Assembly (NCBI GenBank): GCA_963971575.1
Contig: OZ020612.1
Coordinates: forward strand, 65,594,869-65,658,868
Length of the DNA: 64,000 bases
DNA from: Liopterus haemorrhoidalis
Lineage: Eukaryota > Arthropoda > Insecta > Coleoptera > Dytiscidae
Direction of reading: 5' to 3'
The notes under the pieces were generated by a model. The model was given only the letters and a program-made list of their open reading frames with translations. It did no database searches and had not been told where the DNA came from. Below are positions 49,785 through 61,441 of the stretch, piece after piece; within the stretch, counting starts at the first letter, position 1; each line of letters starts with the position of its first letter. A program made the position numbers and the translations under genes.

Positions 49785-50945
49785 GACAACTGGGGCCGTA
49801 AGACCATTCGGGCCATTCACAATTGGGGCTTTTCACAACTGGGGCCATTAACAACTGGGGCGATGGACAATTCGGGCCGTTCACAATTGGGGCTTTTGAC
49901 AACTGGGGCCATAACTATAAGAACTAGAGTTTTTTTTTGTTTAAAATAAAAAATAATTATTTTACAAGTTGGCATAAATTAAATTGCGCGTTCTTTAAAA
50001 AAAAAATATTTTAATGGTTTGATTAAATAAATTTTGGTGGGAATTAGAATAAATAAAAAAATTGTATTTTAGGGGTTGGCTTAAGTAAATTTTCGTGTTC
50101 ATTTGATTGAAAAGAAATTGTATTTTAAGGGTTCGATTAACTAGAATTATGTGCTCCTTTGACTACATAAATAAAAAATGTATTTTAAGGGTTGGCTTAA
50201 GTACATTTAAGTGTTCTTTTGAATAAATAAATAAAAAATGTATTTAATTTTAGAAGTAAATATTTTGTAACTAAATTTAATTAATATGCGTCAACTATGA
50301 GAAAATCAGTTATTTTTTGTTTGACTATTTGATTTTCCTAGTTTTTTTTTTTTATGTATGATAGTATTTTTTTTTATAAAACGGGCAAAATTTTCTAGAT
50401 AAACATAATAAAAATTAAAAATTAATAATACCTATCATGTCTCTAATGTGACTAAATTTTCAAATACATAATCTTCATAATATTTGCTGCTTTAAGATTC
50501 TTGTCGATCGTAAAATTTTATTAGAATATTATCTTCGAATGCACGTGTACATAAACATTTTCTATTGGTTCAGAATTTAATGAGTGCGGGGAATATATAG
50601 TCAAAAGAGCACCAAATTTTACTTAATCTAACCCTTAAAATACAATTTCTTTTTAATCAAATGAACACGAAAATTTCCTTAAGCCAACCCTTAAAATACA
50701 TTTTTTTTTATTTATTCTAATTCCCACCAAAATGTACTTAATCAAACTCTTAATTTATGCCAACTTTTAAAATAATTATTTTTTATTTTAAACAAAAGAA
50801 GATTAGCTCTTATAGTTATGGCCCTAGTTGTCAAAAGCCCCAATTGTGAACGGCCCGAATTGTCCATCGCCCCAGTTGTTAATGGCCCCAGTTGTGCAAA
50901 GCCCCAATTGTGAACAGCCCGAATTGTCTTACGGCCCCAGTTGTC
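49785..50945. mobile_element. Foldback element with tandem sub-repeats in the arms
   Basis: The outer parts of both arms are built from alternating motifs such as acaactggggccattaac and acaattcgggccgttcac, in mirror orientation. Further in, about 75-bp tandem units (tgtattttaagggttggctt) also mirror each other. Each arm is roughly 350-400 bp. No ORF. The right end lies 18 bp from a mariner. Confidence 0.88.
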
Positions 50946-50963
50946 ATGGAACCCTAAAAACTA

Positions 50964-52250
50964 CAAGGTCTACAAGTATGAAATGCGGATTTTTTTTTTA
51001 AATAAAACACATTAAACTCAAAAGAACAGTAAAAGTTTATTTATTCAAAGTATGCTCCATTAGAAGTTATACATTTTTCCCATCTTTCAGGCAATTTGTG
51101 AATACCTCGCCAGTAGAACTCTTCCCCTTTCCCCGCAAACCATTCATCTAGCCATTCTTTCACATTTTCATATGAACAAAAGTGCTGCTCGGCAAGTGCG
51201 TGACCCATCGATGCGAACAAGTGGTAATCTGAAGGGTCCAAGTCTGGTGAGTAAGCGGCATGGGGTAGCACTTCCCATTTGAATGCCTCCAATGTGTTGC
51301 AAACTGCTTTTGCCTTATGTGATGGAGCGTCTTCGTGAAGAAAGATTACCTTGTGCTGTCTTCTTTTGTATTCTGGTCGTTTTATGAGCAGCGAATGGTT
51401 CAATTCGATCAGTTGTTGTTGGTAGCGTTGGGTATTAACTGTTTCACCAGGTTTTAACAATTCATAATAGACCACACCCTTTTGGTCCCACCAAGTACAG
51501 AGCATTGTCTTTTTGCCAAAGCGATTCGGTCTTGCAGTTGATGTGGATGGTGAGCCTGGGTTCACCCATGATTTTTTGCGTTTGGGATTTTCAAAATAAA
51601 TCCATTTTTCATCGCCAGTAATGATACGATGCAAAAAAGACTTTCTTTTGTATCGTGCAAGCAAAATTTCACAAGTGTTTTTGCGTTTTTCCATCTGCCT
51701 CTCATTCAATGCATGTGGAACCCATCTGCCGACTTTCTGGATCTTACCCATCTCTCGTAGGCGATTGGAAACAGCTTGTTGACTAACGCCTAACTGCTCG
51801 GCTAGTTGTTTTTGTGATTGACTATCGTCTTCCTGAAGCAATGTTTCCAATTTTGTATCTTCACATTTTTTAGGAGGTTTTCCATGTTCTTTGTCTGTAA
51901 GATCAAAGTCACCACTTTTGAAACACCGAAACCATCTTCCACACGTATCTTGCGATGGAGCATATTCACCATAAGCTTCTCGAAGCAGTCGGTATGATTC
52001 AGCAGCAGTTTTTTTTCAAATGAAAACAAAACAGTAGTACTGATCGCGAATGCTCTTTATTTGGCACAAAATTTGACATTTTTAACACAGTAAAACAAAA
52101 CTATATGATCACTTTTCAAATTATGACCTATACGCATTTGACACTTAATGATAACTTAACAAAACGCCATATGTGTTGAAACTTTCAACTATACACACTG
52201 TTTGCGCGGCAAGTTTGAAAAAAATTCGCATTTCATACTTGTAGACCTGG
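50964..52250 (-). mobile_element. mariner element, complete, 1,287 bp
   Basis: Inverted ends of about 28 bp (aggtctacaagtatgaaatg) on both sides and a TA duplication. Length is normal for mariner. It carries a nearly complete transposase gene and is the best-preserved transposon in the window. Confidence 0.95.
51041..52079 (-). pseudogene. mariner transposase, full length with one frameshift
   Basis: Starting at MSNFVPNKEHSRSVLLFCFH, one extra A in an A8 run (about 52010-52017) shifts the frame; then AAESYRLLREAYGEYAPSQD continues open to the stop after SNGAYFE. The corrected length is about 345 codons, normal for mariner. HTH regions, TGDEKWIYFENPKRKKSW with the first Asp, and YSPDLDPSDYHLF with the third are intact. 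At the second catalytic position the usual HDNA is HEDA, i.e. Glu for Asp. Resembles the mellifera/cecropia-type group. Probably inactive. Confidence 0.92.
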
Positions 52251-52844
52251 TATATCTGTCACTGTCTATCATACTGTTCTCTCTCTGCGCACCGTAAAGG
52301 CCACCCTTTCACGAGCTTTTTGTTGTACAGTACACCATACTGAAAGTGCACCACTAGAAAATCCATTAAAGCGTTATAATGTAAACCATCTTTCACAAAA
52401 TAAACTAATTCTATTCAAGATGTGTTCTATTGTACTCCTAGATCATCAATCAAATGTGAAAATTCAATAATCAAAAAGCAAATAAAGAGAACTTTATAGT
52501 CGAATGAATTATATGAAAAAGGATAGGATACAATGACCAAAACTCAGAAATTGATTGAAACATCCAGATAGATATTTTCATTAAAATCTACTAACATTCA
52601 GGGAGATTCAAAATTAAATTGTTTTGAAATAGCTACTCGTACATGGAAGGTATTGTTTGCCATTTTGGTTAAATGTTTTGAATATTGAAATTTGTTTCGT
52701 GATACAACAGATTAAATATTGACAAATAAACACAGAGATAGAAAAAGAAGATTTTTTTTTCAAAATTGGAAATGAAATAATTTTCTAAAACTACATGAGC
52801 AGGATGTTAGGGCCTTATGTTAGGCGTTATTATACAATACCTGT

Positions 52845-53060
52845 AACCCCACGCAGCTTCGCTGGGGGAAAATTTGTTATTATTGACGAACACTTTTTTT
52901 TAAATTTTTTAACTTATATTCTTTGGTTTTAACGCTTAAGGACTACGCCCGAGTATACTCGGGCGGCTATTATGTGCGAAAATTCGGCAAGCTTTACCTG
53001 CAGAAAAGATCACTCCCGAATGTATTCGGGCGAAAATAAATACGATTCATAGTATGTGGA
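52845..53060. repeat. Palindrome-rich segment, possible piggyBac-like end
   Basis: Contains cgcccgagtatactcgggcg (palindrome) and the related cccgaatgtattcgggcg 60 bp away. Such motifs occur near the ends of some piggyBac-type elements. Neither TTAA boundary nor transposase was found, so this is tentative. Confidence 0.3.
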
Positions 53061-53399
53061 ACCGAGACAAAAGACAGCTACGATGATTCAAACGAGGTAC
53101 GAGAGAAAATGAATATATTTTTATGAATTTCTTTTATTTCTCGACCCACACACTGCACCATAATATCAACTTTCAACCCCATATCGGGCCCGAAATGAAT
53201 TTTATGAAGGATATATATGTTCAGTAAATAAAATTCATTCATAAAAAAATTGTGTTTTTTTTCCATTTTTAATTTTTTTAAAGATTACTGACGGGGTTAA
53301 GCGGAACTAGATTTTGAATCCTAGTAACTTTTACCTAACCTGATCCTGAAATTAATCGGAACACATCCTTTTCGTATGCAAACCAGTTATAAAACCTAG

Positions 53400-53566
53400 C
53401 TATCAATAATAGCAAGATTTAAAAAGAAAATTAATAGCCTTTGCTTCTGTGACAATTAGCCAAGACAATTTTTATTTGTGAAAAGTTCCAAGCGTGAACG
53501 GGATTCGAACCCGAGACCTTAGCAATGCAGAGCAGATGTGTTACCACTACGCTACGCCGGCCGGCA
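53400..53566 (-). mobile_element. tRNA-derived SINE
   Basis: Minus-strand head ggccggcgtagcgtagtggt and B box ggttcgaatcccg. The body tail ends in an A/T-rich segment (aaataaaaattgtcttgg). Similar organisation to the SINE at 34870, with a different body. Not a functional tRNA. Confidence 0.72.
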
Positions 53567-53569
53567 GCA

Positions 53570-54016
53570 AGAAATTTCAAACATTAGAAAGGAGACTCGA
53601 CATCCACACTTTGAATTTCGCGTTTAAATTATTAAATAATAAACTATGCCCCAGAACTTCTTCAAAATTTAAATATTTGAGTTTCTGACGTAAGATTGAA
53701 AATTAAAAATAATCACTTTTTCAAAGTTTCAGAATCTATGTCACCACTGAACAAAATGCTCAGTCTAGTAAACAAGCAAGTCTCTGATAGAGATGTAGAT
53801 ATCTTTTACGACAACCACAGAAAGTTTGTTAATATAAAAATAAATTAGACTAGTTATATTGAATCTTATTGTTATATTCTTTATTTTATTCATTATTAGT
53901 ATTTCTATATTATTGTTATTATAACTGTATTGTATTTTTCCCCCTCAGTACTATGTAACTGTGCACTACTGTACAAATCTGTATAGTTACTGGTTAAATA
54001 AATAAATAAATAAACT
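53570..54016 (+). pseudogene. LINE 3' end with AAAT tail
   Basis: The frame FQTLERRLDIHTLNFAFKLL then NNKLCPRTSSKFKYLSF, followed in other frames by SPLNKMLSLVNKQVSDRDVD and KFVNIKIN before a stop. This is the extreme C-terminus of a non-LTR retrotransposon ORF2. It is followed by a 3' UTR and a tail of five AAAT units. The 5' part is missing (5' truncation). Probably inserted next to the SINE. Confidence 0.7.
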
Positions 54017-54051
54017 TGAATTTTAATTTTTTTAAGTTGTCATGAGAACTC

Positions 54052-55128
54052 TTTTTAGGGTTTTGTTGGTATGACCAAAAAACCCTTAAAACGTCATTTT
54101 GTCGTCTATCTGGCTGTCTGTCTGTCGGTCTGTCTGTCTGTCTGTTCGGTAAAAATTGTAGCCAAACGTCTAAACCTAGAGAGTTGAAATTTGGCATGCT
54201 TATACAATTCTTTGACCCGCACATAGAAAAAATACTAAAACGTCTAAAAAACAAATCCCCCTAAAAATATAAACAAATATGTTCTAATCGAAAAAAAAAT
54301 TTTTTTTTTTAAATGCTATGTATGGTATCATATGAAAGTCCTTAGTACGTGGATCAACGATTAAAATTTAATTTTTGCAAAATAAATTATTTTGATGCGA
54401 TTTTTGCCAAAATTGTGCAAAGAATTTTTGTCCCACACCCTGTAGCCCAGATGGTTTAACCTAAAAATCTGAAAAAATTCTAATGTACATTGGTGTGAAC
54501 CAGAATAGTACAACAGGAATTTTTGATCAGATTATGTTTTCGGAAAATAACGCATTTTTTGTGTTTTTTTTTGTTGACGATGTACAAAAGTTATAGTTAT
54601 GTAACACACTATACTAGAATATGTCTCCTGGTGTAATGGTTAGCTTGCTCGCTTGCTGCGCAGAAAACTAGGGTTCGATCCCAGGCAGAAGAGACAATTT
54701 TATTTTTTGTATTTTTTGCATTTTTATTTTGTTTAAATTATTTTGTCAAAACTCTAGTTATATTTTGGCAAATGTTGCATTTAATTATGCATATATTTTC
54801 ATTCTATGTGTCATGTATACGAAACCAGAGGGGCGGAGCATATGACTTAAAACAACCAATGGAAGTCATAGGCGCAATTTTCAAAATATTAATGAACCTT
54901 GTTATATATTAAAAAAAATACTGTATATATTTAGAAACATATTTAGAAAAAAATGTTTTTAAAGCTCTTAGATTTACAGACGATAAATTATTTTTAAAAT
55001 ATCATTCATTTTGCCGTGATTATTACAAAGCAAAATTTGTCCTACACACTCAGCATGCCGCCTTCACTTATTATATACCTGCGAAACCCTGCAATGTGTG
55101 AAAATTCACACTTCACTATCAATTTTTT
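54052..55128 (+). mobile_element. Family A repeat, complete copy with best tRNA-like module
   Basis: Terminal hairpin, short GTCT array, conserved block, a 73-nt tRNA-like module, and the final hairpin gtgtgaaaattcacac. Immediately after the family lies an unrelated GTCT-type sequence near 55290-55345. Confidence 0.88.
54623..54695 (+). repeat. tRNA-like module inside family A
   Basis: 73 nt, with pairing ends GTCTC/GAGAC, an A box (tggtgtaatggttagc) and a B box (gggttcgatccc). It looks like an internal RNA polymerase III promoter. The anticodon arm is poor, so I do not call a tRNA gene. Confidence 0.7.
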
Positions 55129-55625
55129 AGGTATGAAGTTGGTTTTTGTTAAAAAAAAAATATCAATAGTTTCAATCAAACGTTCACAGTAACTAGAATT
55201 TAAAATTAAGTTAAACCAAAGAAACGGGCTAAAGCTACTGATAGAAAAAACCGCATGAAAATCAGATCCGCCGTTCTCGAGTGAAAAGTGAACAGATAGA
55301 CAAACAGACAGACAGACGGACATACAGACCGATAGACAGATAGACAAGTAGAAATCTAGTTCCGCACGAATCTAAAAAATGAAACGAGAAACGGATAATA
55401 ATTAATACCTTTTTTAATTTTTTACATTTTTTTGACACAATTTTTTCTATTAATATTGTGTTTCTTTAGAATGTTCTTTAGCGCAATGAAGCGCGAACTA
55501 TGATTGTTAGAGGAAACTATATTTCATCGGCTGTCATCTGTTAGCTTGTCAAGGAAGTTATCAATCAACATCATAAATTGACATGTCTCCCAACTGTATC
55601 AAAGTATCGGTGATCTGTTACTTAC

Positions 55626-55696
55626 TTGAGTTGTGTCATCATCTGGAGCGAAACTTTTGACAATCACCCACAGCACTACGAAGATGATAGGACAGC
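55626..55696 (-). CDS. DH44R: DH44 receptor exon, TM4
   Basis: A 71-nt exon bounded by a pyrimidine-rich acceptor (ttgcttgcag) and a strong donor (gtaagtaac). It opens with two bases completing a Gly codon and reads CPIIFVVLWVIVKSFAPDDD followed by TTQ, i.e. the end of the conserved GWG-P motif of TM4, the TM4 helix and the start of ECL2. It joins in phase 0 to the next exon, which begins VKVHQESLWDNCPW. It is too short to be found by ORF length; the call rests on the splice signals, the phase and the match to class B TM4. The preceding exon, which should carry TM1-TM3, was not found in the remaining 8.3 kb. Confidence 0.88.
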
Positions 55697-56837
55697 CTGC
55701 AAGCAAAAACGACAAACAAAGTTAGTTTCAAAATAGAAAAGTTTCTTGTTAGAAAATAGAGTTAGAAATTCTAACAAAAAATATCATATATGAGAGAAAA
55801 TTTCATTGAAATCAGGTTGTTAGTTTAGATCCACGTTCAGGGTGAGGCTCTAATAAATCATACCGTGAATTTATTTTGAAGTGAAACAAAGGGTTTTCAT
55901 TTATATGGTTACATAACAAATACAACTGAAATAACACCTCATCGGGTGTATTCTGTAAGAAATGCGACAAAATTAGCGTCAGGTTAATATTTTTATTTTA
56001 ACTCCATGTTTAACGTTATTATCAAAAAATGCTATTCTGTAAGAGCATTTGTTAAGGTAAGCGTTAATACAATATTTGTTAACGCGAGGCGCTAACTCAC
56101 CCTGTAGAGAGGCTAATATTAAATGCACGCGCAAGCGCTGTTACGTTGAATTTTAACAGGAGTGTTTATTTAGTCAAATGCCAAGAGAATCTTAACCTAA
56201 TATTTCGGTGTTGAATTAAATATTTAGTGGCGAAATTTATTTTAAAAATGGAACAGAAATGTTTGGTCCTGTGATACTCATTATAACTGGTTTCCACAGT
56301 GCATTAAATAAAAATATAACTTTATTCAACTTTTGTTTAGTCAATTTATATACTACATTGTATTATAACAGTTTATCTAATTTTTTAATAATATGTGAAT
56401 TATATGTTCATTCTATTTTTAAAAAGGTGTTCGGTGATATTAATTATTAAATTTGATTTATTACGCTATTTCTACCCTAGAATAACACTGTTGTGATCGT
56501 CATTATCAATCTCATCAATTGTTTCTTCAAATAATACACCATTAAAATGTACTGCGATATTTTGAAACACGGCGGAGGCATGAGTAAAGTTTTGTAGCTT
56601 TCAGAGGATTATAATTTTAAGTTCTGTGTCTCAATAAAAACCAAAACTGCTCTTCAATACTCCATTTACTTCCTTTCTATACAATTACTTGAACTTGCGT
56701 CTGGGTTACTTGTATAACAAAAATTATGAAGCGTCATTCTTATCTCTACTGTAAAGAATTCACTTTAAAAAGTAATATAAAGTTCATTAATATTCCTACC
56801 GTCTTGTGTTATTATTTTTTTTTAAATAATAATTGGG
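55697..56837. other. Intron upstream of TM4
   Basis: I looked on the minus strand for the TM1-TM3 exon motifs of class B receptors and did not find them. No ORF of note. Confidence 0.5.
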
Positions 56838-56968
56838 CTTTGGATGCTTCCACGGCGCCTAACATTAAACTCAATTCGAAACGATCTTTGCGCCGCTATT
56901 ACTGATTCACCGTTTTTGACAAACGCGTCATACACAAACACACGATGTCTTACAGTGCATTCAGCCAT
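56838..56968 (-). pseudogene. Tc1/mariner transposase N-terminal fragment
   Basis: Minus strand reads MAECTVRHRVFVYDAFVKNG, ESVIAAQRSFRIEFNVRRRG and IQS. The RVFVYDAFVKNGESVIAAQR-FR--FNV pattern is the first helix-turn-helix of insect Tc1/mariner transposases. Nothing of the catalytic domain follows. A C-tract and unrelated sequence flank it. Confidence 0.7.
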
Positions 56969-57799
56969 GAGGTACACTAAACTGCACGAACTGACGGTTG
57001 GAATGGATCCTACCGCTTGCTTCTACCCCCCCCCCCCAACATGCTGTATTTTTGTTTATGTATTTTATTTTTAATGGTTTAAGATACGTAATAAAAATAT
57101 TAAACATCTCATAAGCCATTTCATTATCGCAGAATTGAGTATCTTACTCTTAAGACGGGGGTCATACTCTAAGTTCTCCTCCTCATATATCTTTAACCCG
57201 TTTGAAGTAGTAATGTCACAATTTTTTTGTAACAATTATGATTTTATATTTAAGTTGTAAAGTATATATAAGTTTATATATTATGGTTTTAATTTGAAAT
57301 GTTCTTGTAGTGCTGGAGGCAAGACAAGTTACTTTACAAGTTTAATTTCGACTTTTCCAACTTCGTTTGCTCTAATATTCTGGCATTATGTTTAAATTTA
57401 TCTACATTAGCCCAGAGAAACAATTTCCGCCTTGTTGAAAACACAACTTTTTGACAATTGAATTTACTAAAATGTTTCCACTATCTTATTCTAAAACATT
57501 ACAACAGGATATTAATTTACCAGAGTTATGGTGATCGTAACTGACGTATTAAATAAACCAAAGTCTTAGATAACATTTACTTACTACACTGTACTTACAC
57601 ACTGAATTCTTGTTTGACATAGAGGATAGAGTTTAATGATGGAATAGTCCAATGAGACCAATTGTTTTAAACATTGTAAATCGGGTTTTTATACAACTTA
57701 AGTTAAAATATCAACTTTATTAGAACATTATTATTAAAAAATAAATTAAACATTACCTTGGCAACTATATAACATTACAATATACTTACATTGTTGTAC

Positions 57800-57835
<36 letters not shown>

Positions 57836-58022
57836 TAACATATGAAAATTAAAATTACAATTTGATCTTTGAAATATAAACTGTCATATTTTACGCAGAT
57901 AAGCCAACATCATTTAATATTTGAGATGTAGGCAGGTAACATTAAAAACGAAATTACAATTTAGTTCCGCACCGATTAATAAAATTAACTATACGTCGCA
58001 TTAAAACCTTCGTATTTTGTCT
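56969..58022. other. Nothing recognised apart from a microsatellite
   Basis: AT-rich sequence with the AAT array. No receptor exon seen. Confidence 0.5.
57803..57837. repeat. (AAT)n microsatellite
   Basis: About eleven clean AAT units. Confidence 0.95.
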
Positions 58023-58030
58023 TATATAAT

Positions 58031-58533
58031 CAGGGATTCGAACCGTTATTTTTTTCGTTTCGGTTTTCGTTCCGGTTCAATTAAAAAAATATATATCGGT
58101 TCGGTTCCGGTTTTCGTTCCGGCAAAAATAACGGTTTTTTTCGGTTTTCGGTTCAGTTCCGAGTGATAAATTTGTAAATGCTTGTATTTGTATTAGAAAT
58201 TTATTTTCTACTATAATTTAGTAGAACATTTTATTCTTTATTTTGTAATAATCATACCAAGGCCACTGCCAGGGGGGGATTCTTGGCGTTCACCCCCCCC
58301 TCTCGAAATAATAGAAGCATGTTTTTACTTATCAGTTAAAAAAATTACGATATTTTTTTCTGCTCATCAGTTTAAAAAATAATCTTAAATAAAATGTATT
58401 TTATATTCACTCCCATAAACTTTATCTGAACCGAAATAAACCGATATTTTTTTTTCGGTTCAGTTCCGGTTTTCGTTCCGATAAAAACAACGGTTTTTTT
58501 CGGTTTTCGGTTCAGTTTCGGTTCGAAGCTCTG
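58031..58533. mobile_element. hAT-type MITE, CAGGGATTCGAACCG ends
   Basis: Left end cagggattcgaaccg, right end (minus strand) cagagcttcgaaccg, flanked by a perfect 8-bp TATATAAT. Subterminal arrays of tcggttttcggttcagttcc. A C/G-rich block lies in the middle. No coding region. Confidence 0.9.
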
Positions 58534-58545
58534 TATATAATAGTA

Positions 58546-59118
58546 CGAGGGATGTTTCCAAAGTTCTGCCTCCCAGTCCGGCGAAACCTTGCTAACGCCC
58601 AAACAATCATGCAAGATGTCATGAACTTGTCGTGTACCTATCCCTAGGCGCACACTAATTTGACGAATAGTCATTCGCCTGTCCTCTTTCAGTAGGTCTT
58701 CGACGACAGTAATGTTTCTTTCATTTACCGACGTGCTTGGGCGCCCACTGCGTGGATCGTCTTCTAGTTATGTTCTACTGGTTTTAAAACGATCGATCCA
58801 CCGATAAACAGTACTTTTGGATTCTGCAGACTGACCAAATACTCCTTGCAGACGCTGAATAATTTCTGATGTTTTTACACCTTCTTTCCACAAAAAGAAA
58901 ATTATTGCTCTTTGAGATTTCGCTGCGTCTTCCATGGCTACAAAAACAGTGCTATGAAAACGCGTCTATATCAGTCGAACACCTAAATCAGACTGAACAA
59001 TATTGCACTAGATAGTTGCATAAACATGTCAAGACTTGTCTGGCACCCATAACATTGCCTACAAGTTCTGCGTAATTTAATTATAGCACAATTCCCAGAA
59101 TTAAGGAAACATCCGTCG
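58546..59118 (-). mobile_element. mariner, internally deleted
   Basis: 573 bp between TA dinucleotides; ends cgagggatgtttccaaagtt and (minus strand) cgacggatgtttccttaatt. The minus strand encodes only the DNA-binding part: MEDAAKSQRAIIFFLWKEGV, FGQSAESKSTVYRWIDRFKT, a stop, then RSGRPSTSVNERN and MTIRQISVRLGIGTRQVHDI. Catalytic domain absent. It starts 12 bp from the end of a hAT MITE and its right flank is a family B end. Confidence 0.88.
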
Positions 59119-59275
59119 TATGTTGGCGGTCGGTAAAAATATCCAATTAGATAGATAAAAATTCGCTGCAAATTTTGACGTATAGATTGTTATCAATTTT
59201 ATTTCAGATTGTTAGTTTTGTCTAAGATACTTATAAACTGTGGGAGTTATACATTAATTAAAATTAACCAATTAA

Positions 59276-59533
59276 GGCCCGGTCTTTCCACCTTCAGTTA
59301 AAGTCCCAGGTAACTATCTGACAGATAAGGATATTTGTAACTTCATCTGCTGAATAAATGTCAATACCAGTCAGTGAATCCAATACGTCAGTCTCATTAT
59401 CCGTTAAATAACTATCCGATAGATACATTTGTAAAGAAGAAGGGATGACATTTACTCAGCAGATGAAGTTACAAATAACCTTATCTGTCAGATAGTTACC
59501 TGGGACTTTATCTGAAGGTGGAAAGACCGGGCC
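59276..59533. mobile_element. PIF/Harbinger-like MITE, 258 bp (copy 2)
   Basis: Nearly identical to 17119-17376 and of equal length; flanked by TAA. The inverted arms are about 75 bp. The similarity between copies indicates recent spread. Confidence 0.92.
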
Positions 59534-60234
59534 TAATTAAAATAGTCGTCACCTTCAAATGTATTACCCCTTTAAAAGTTGTGCTTATGCCACCTGAAAT
59601 ACTTCCACGTAATGTTGGTTATATAAACACGAAGTAAAATTTTCTCTATTCAAGATATTCTCGCTTATGAAGTAATCAGACATTCTTAAGCGTAGTTCAA
59701 CATACTTGTTACAAAATTCGTGTAAATAGGGCAATAAGAAAACGTCACATCACGCTACAGAGTTGGGATATGCAAAGTCTGTCGCTGCATATCATAGCAT
59801 ATGACACTAGCAACCTTGCCTCATGAATATTGCATGCGCAATTTCAACTGATGAATTATGATTGGTGTCTTTTGATTTAGTTATGTTGGTATTTGTTATG
59901 ATGCATCTATTGTTTCATTATCATTATGTTTAATATCTGTTCATTAAACATGGAATACATTATATGTTATCATAGTATTCTATTTCATATATTTGAAAGG
60001 TCAGAAATAATGAATAATTGATTTTAATGTTAATCAATATCAATATTCATTTTGACCAGCAATTGAGGATGAAAAAAATATCGGTTATTTCCGTTCGGAA
60101 GGAAAACGATTAATATCATTTCCCTTCTTTACGTTCTCGTTTGCTATCATAAGTAAGCTGCTAACTCGTAGCTTAAGGAACGAAAAGTTTTTAAAATTTC
60201 TTTATTTTAACTAGATTTTTTCCAAAAATGTACT
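59534..60234. other. Nothing recognised
   Basis: No repeat ends or supported ORFs. Confidence 0.5.
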
Positions 60235-60325
60235 TAAAAAATAATACTGTCCCGAACCCTCAAATAGCTAACCCGCTAATTCAAAGGGGTTCAACTGAAA
60301 ATCTGGAAAATATCTAAGTAATGTA

Positions 60326-61288
60326 CAAGGTGTCTCAAAAGAAATTTTATATTTATTTAGCTTACTGCGTGAACGCAACGTATCCGAGGGGCGCGGGGGT
60401 TATGTCAATCGGTAGCCTGGCTCTTGGGAATCCAGTCGTTATGGAGCGTTTCTCCGGAGCAGACCGCGCGTTAGGCGTGCGAGAATTTTACAAAAACGGT
60501 GATTCGGCGACTGTAGCGCGTAGAAAATTCTGCAGTATTCGAGGTTTTCGCCACTTAAATGATGCGCCAAGCATTCCTCTCATTCAACATTGGGTTAAAA
60601 AGTTTGAAGAGACTGGTACAACGCTGGATAAATCAAAATCCAGGCGACCTAGGTCATCAAGAACGGTAGAAAACGTTAATCGAAAAAAAAAAAAACGTAA
60701 AACGAAAATGTTAATCAGTCTTTTTTGAAGACGAAAGGGGGCGTGCAGTTACAGTGAATTCAGAGCGTTATGTGGAGATGTTAGACAACTTCTTGGTACC
60801 TGAACTGCAAAACTTTCCTGGCTATAACCAAAGAACATGGTTCCAACAGGACGGAGCAACTTCACACACGTCCAATATGTCTCTGCCACGTGTTCGTGAA
60901 ATTTTCTCAGGCAAATTGATCTCCCGGAGAGGTGACATAAATTGGCCTCCACGCAGTCCAGATTTAACCCCTATGGACTTTTTCCTATGGAGTTATCTTA
61001 AATCTAAAGTTTACGCCAATAAACCGACTTCACTGGCGCATTTGAAAGAAAATATCCGTCACGAAATGACAGCCATCCCTGAGTCCACCTGCCGAGACGT
61101 CATAAGTAATTTTACTGTTCGATTAAATGAGTGCCGAGAACGCGAGGGTCTACATTTAGACGATATTATTTTTAAGAAATAAATCCCCAAAAAGTGTATT
61201 TTAATAATTAATAAACATTTTTTCTATATACGGCTTACTTTTTTTTTAATCGATCCACTAAATATAAAATTTCTTTTGAGACACTTTG
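60326..61288 (+). mobile_element. mariner-type element, internally deleted
   Basis: 963 bp between TA dinucleotides; ends caaggtgtctcaaaagaaat and the mirror (atttcttttgagacactttg). Contains the two halves of a transposase separated by a deletion. Confidence 0.9.
60440..61182 (+). pseudogene. mariner-type transposase, central deletion
   Basis: First part: MERFSGADRALGVREFYKNG, DSATVARRKFC and PLIQHWVKKFEETGTTLDKS (DNA-binding domain). Second part, after a frameshift near 60728: SERYVEMLDNFLVPELQNFP, WFQQDGATSHT with the second Asp, WPPRSPDLTPMDFFLWSYLK with the third, and a C-terminus REGLHLDDIIFKK. The segment with the first Asp is lost. It belongs to the same broad group as the fragment at 25365-25727. 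Confidence 0.88.
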
Positions 61289-61441
61289 TACATTGATCTT
61301 AACCAACAACGTACGAAAAGATTGTAGTTTTTGTGTTTTTGACAAAATTAATTTTTTTTTTTAATTCATGGCTAAATTAAGACAGTAATGTTATGGATTT
61401 TTTGTATTTATGACTAAGGAAGTGTATGTCTTCTTTTGAAA

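Larger units (their letters stand above)
60235..61370 (+). repeat. Diverged family A copy split by a mariner
   Basis: Before the mariner: gaaaatctggaaaatatcta then agtaatgta; after it: cattgatcttaaccaac and ttgtagtttttgtgtttttg. Together they match the central part of family A. The interruption is at a TA. Confidence 0.6.

Noticed and set aside
54623..54695. Functional tRNA gene
   Set aside because: A and B boxes and pairing ends exist, but the D and anticodon arms are poor, and related copies are degenerate parts of family A.
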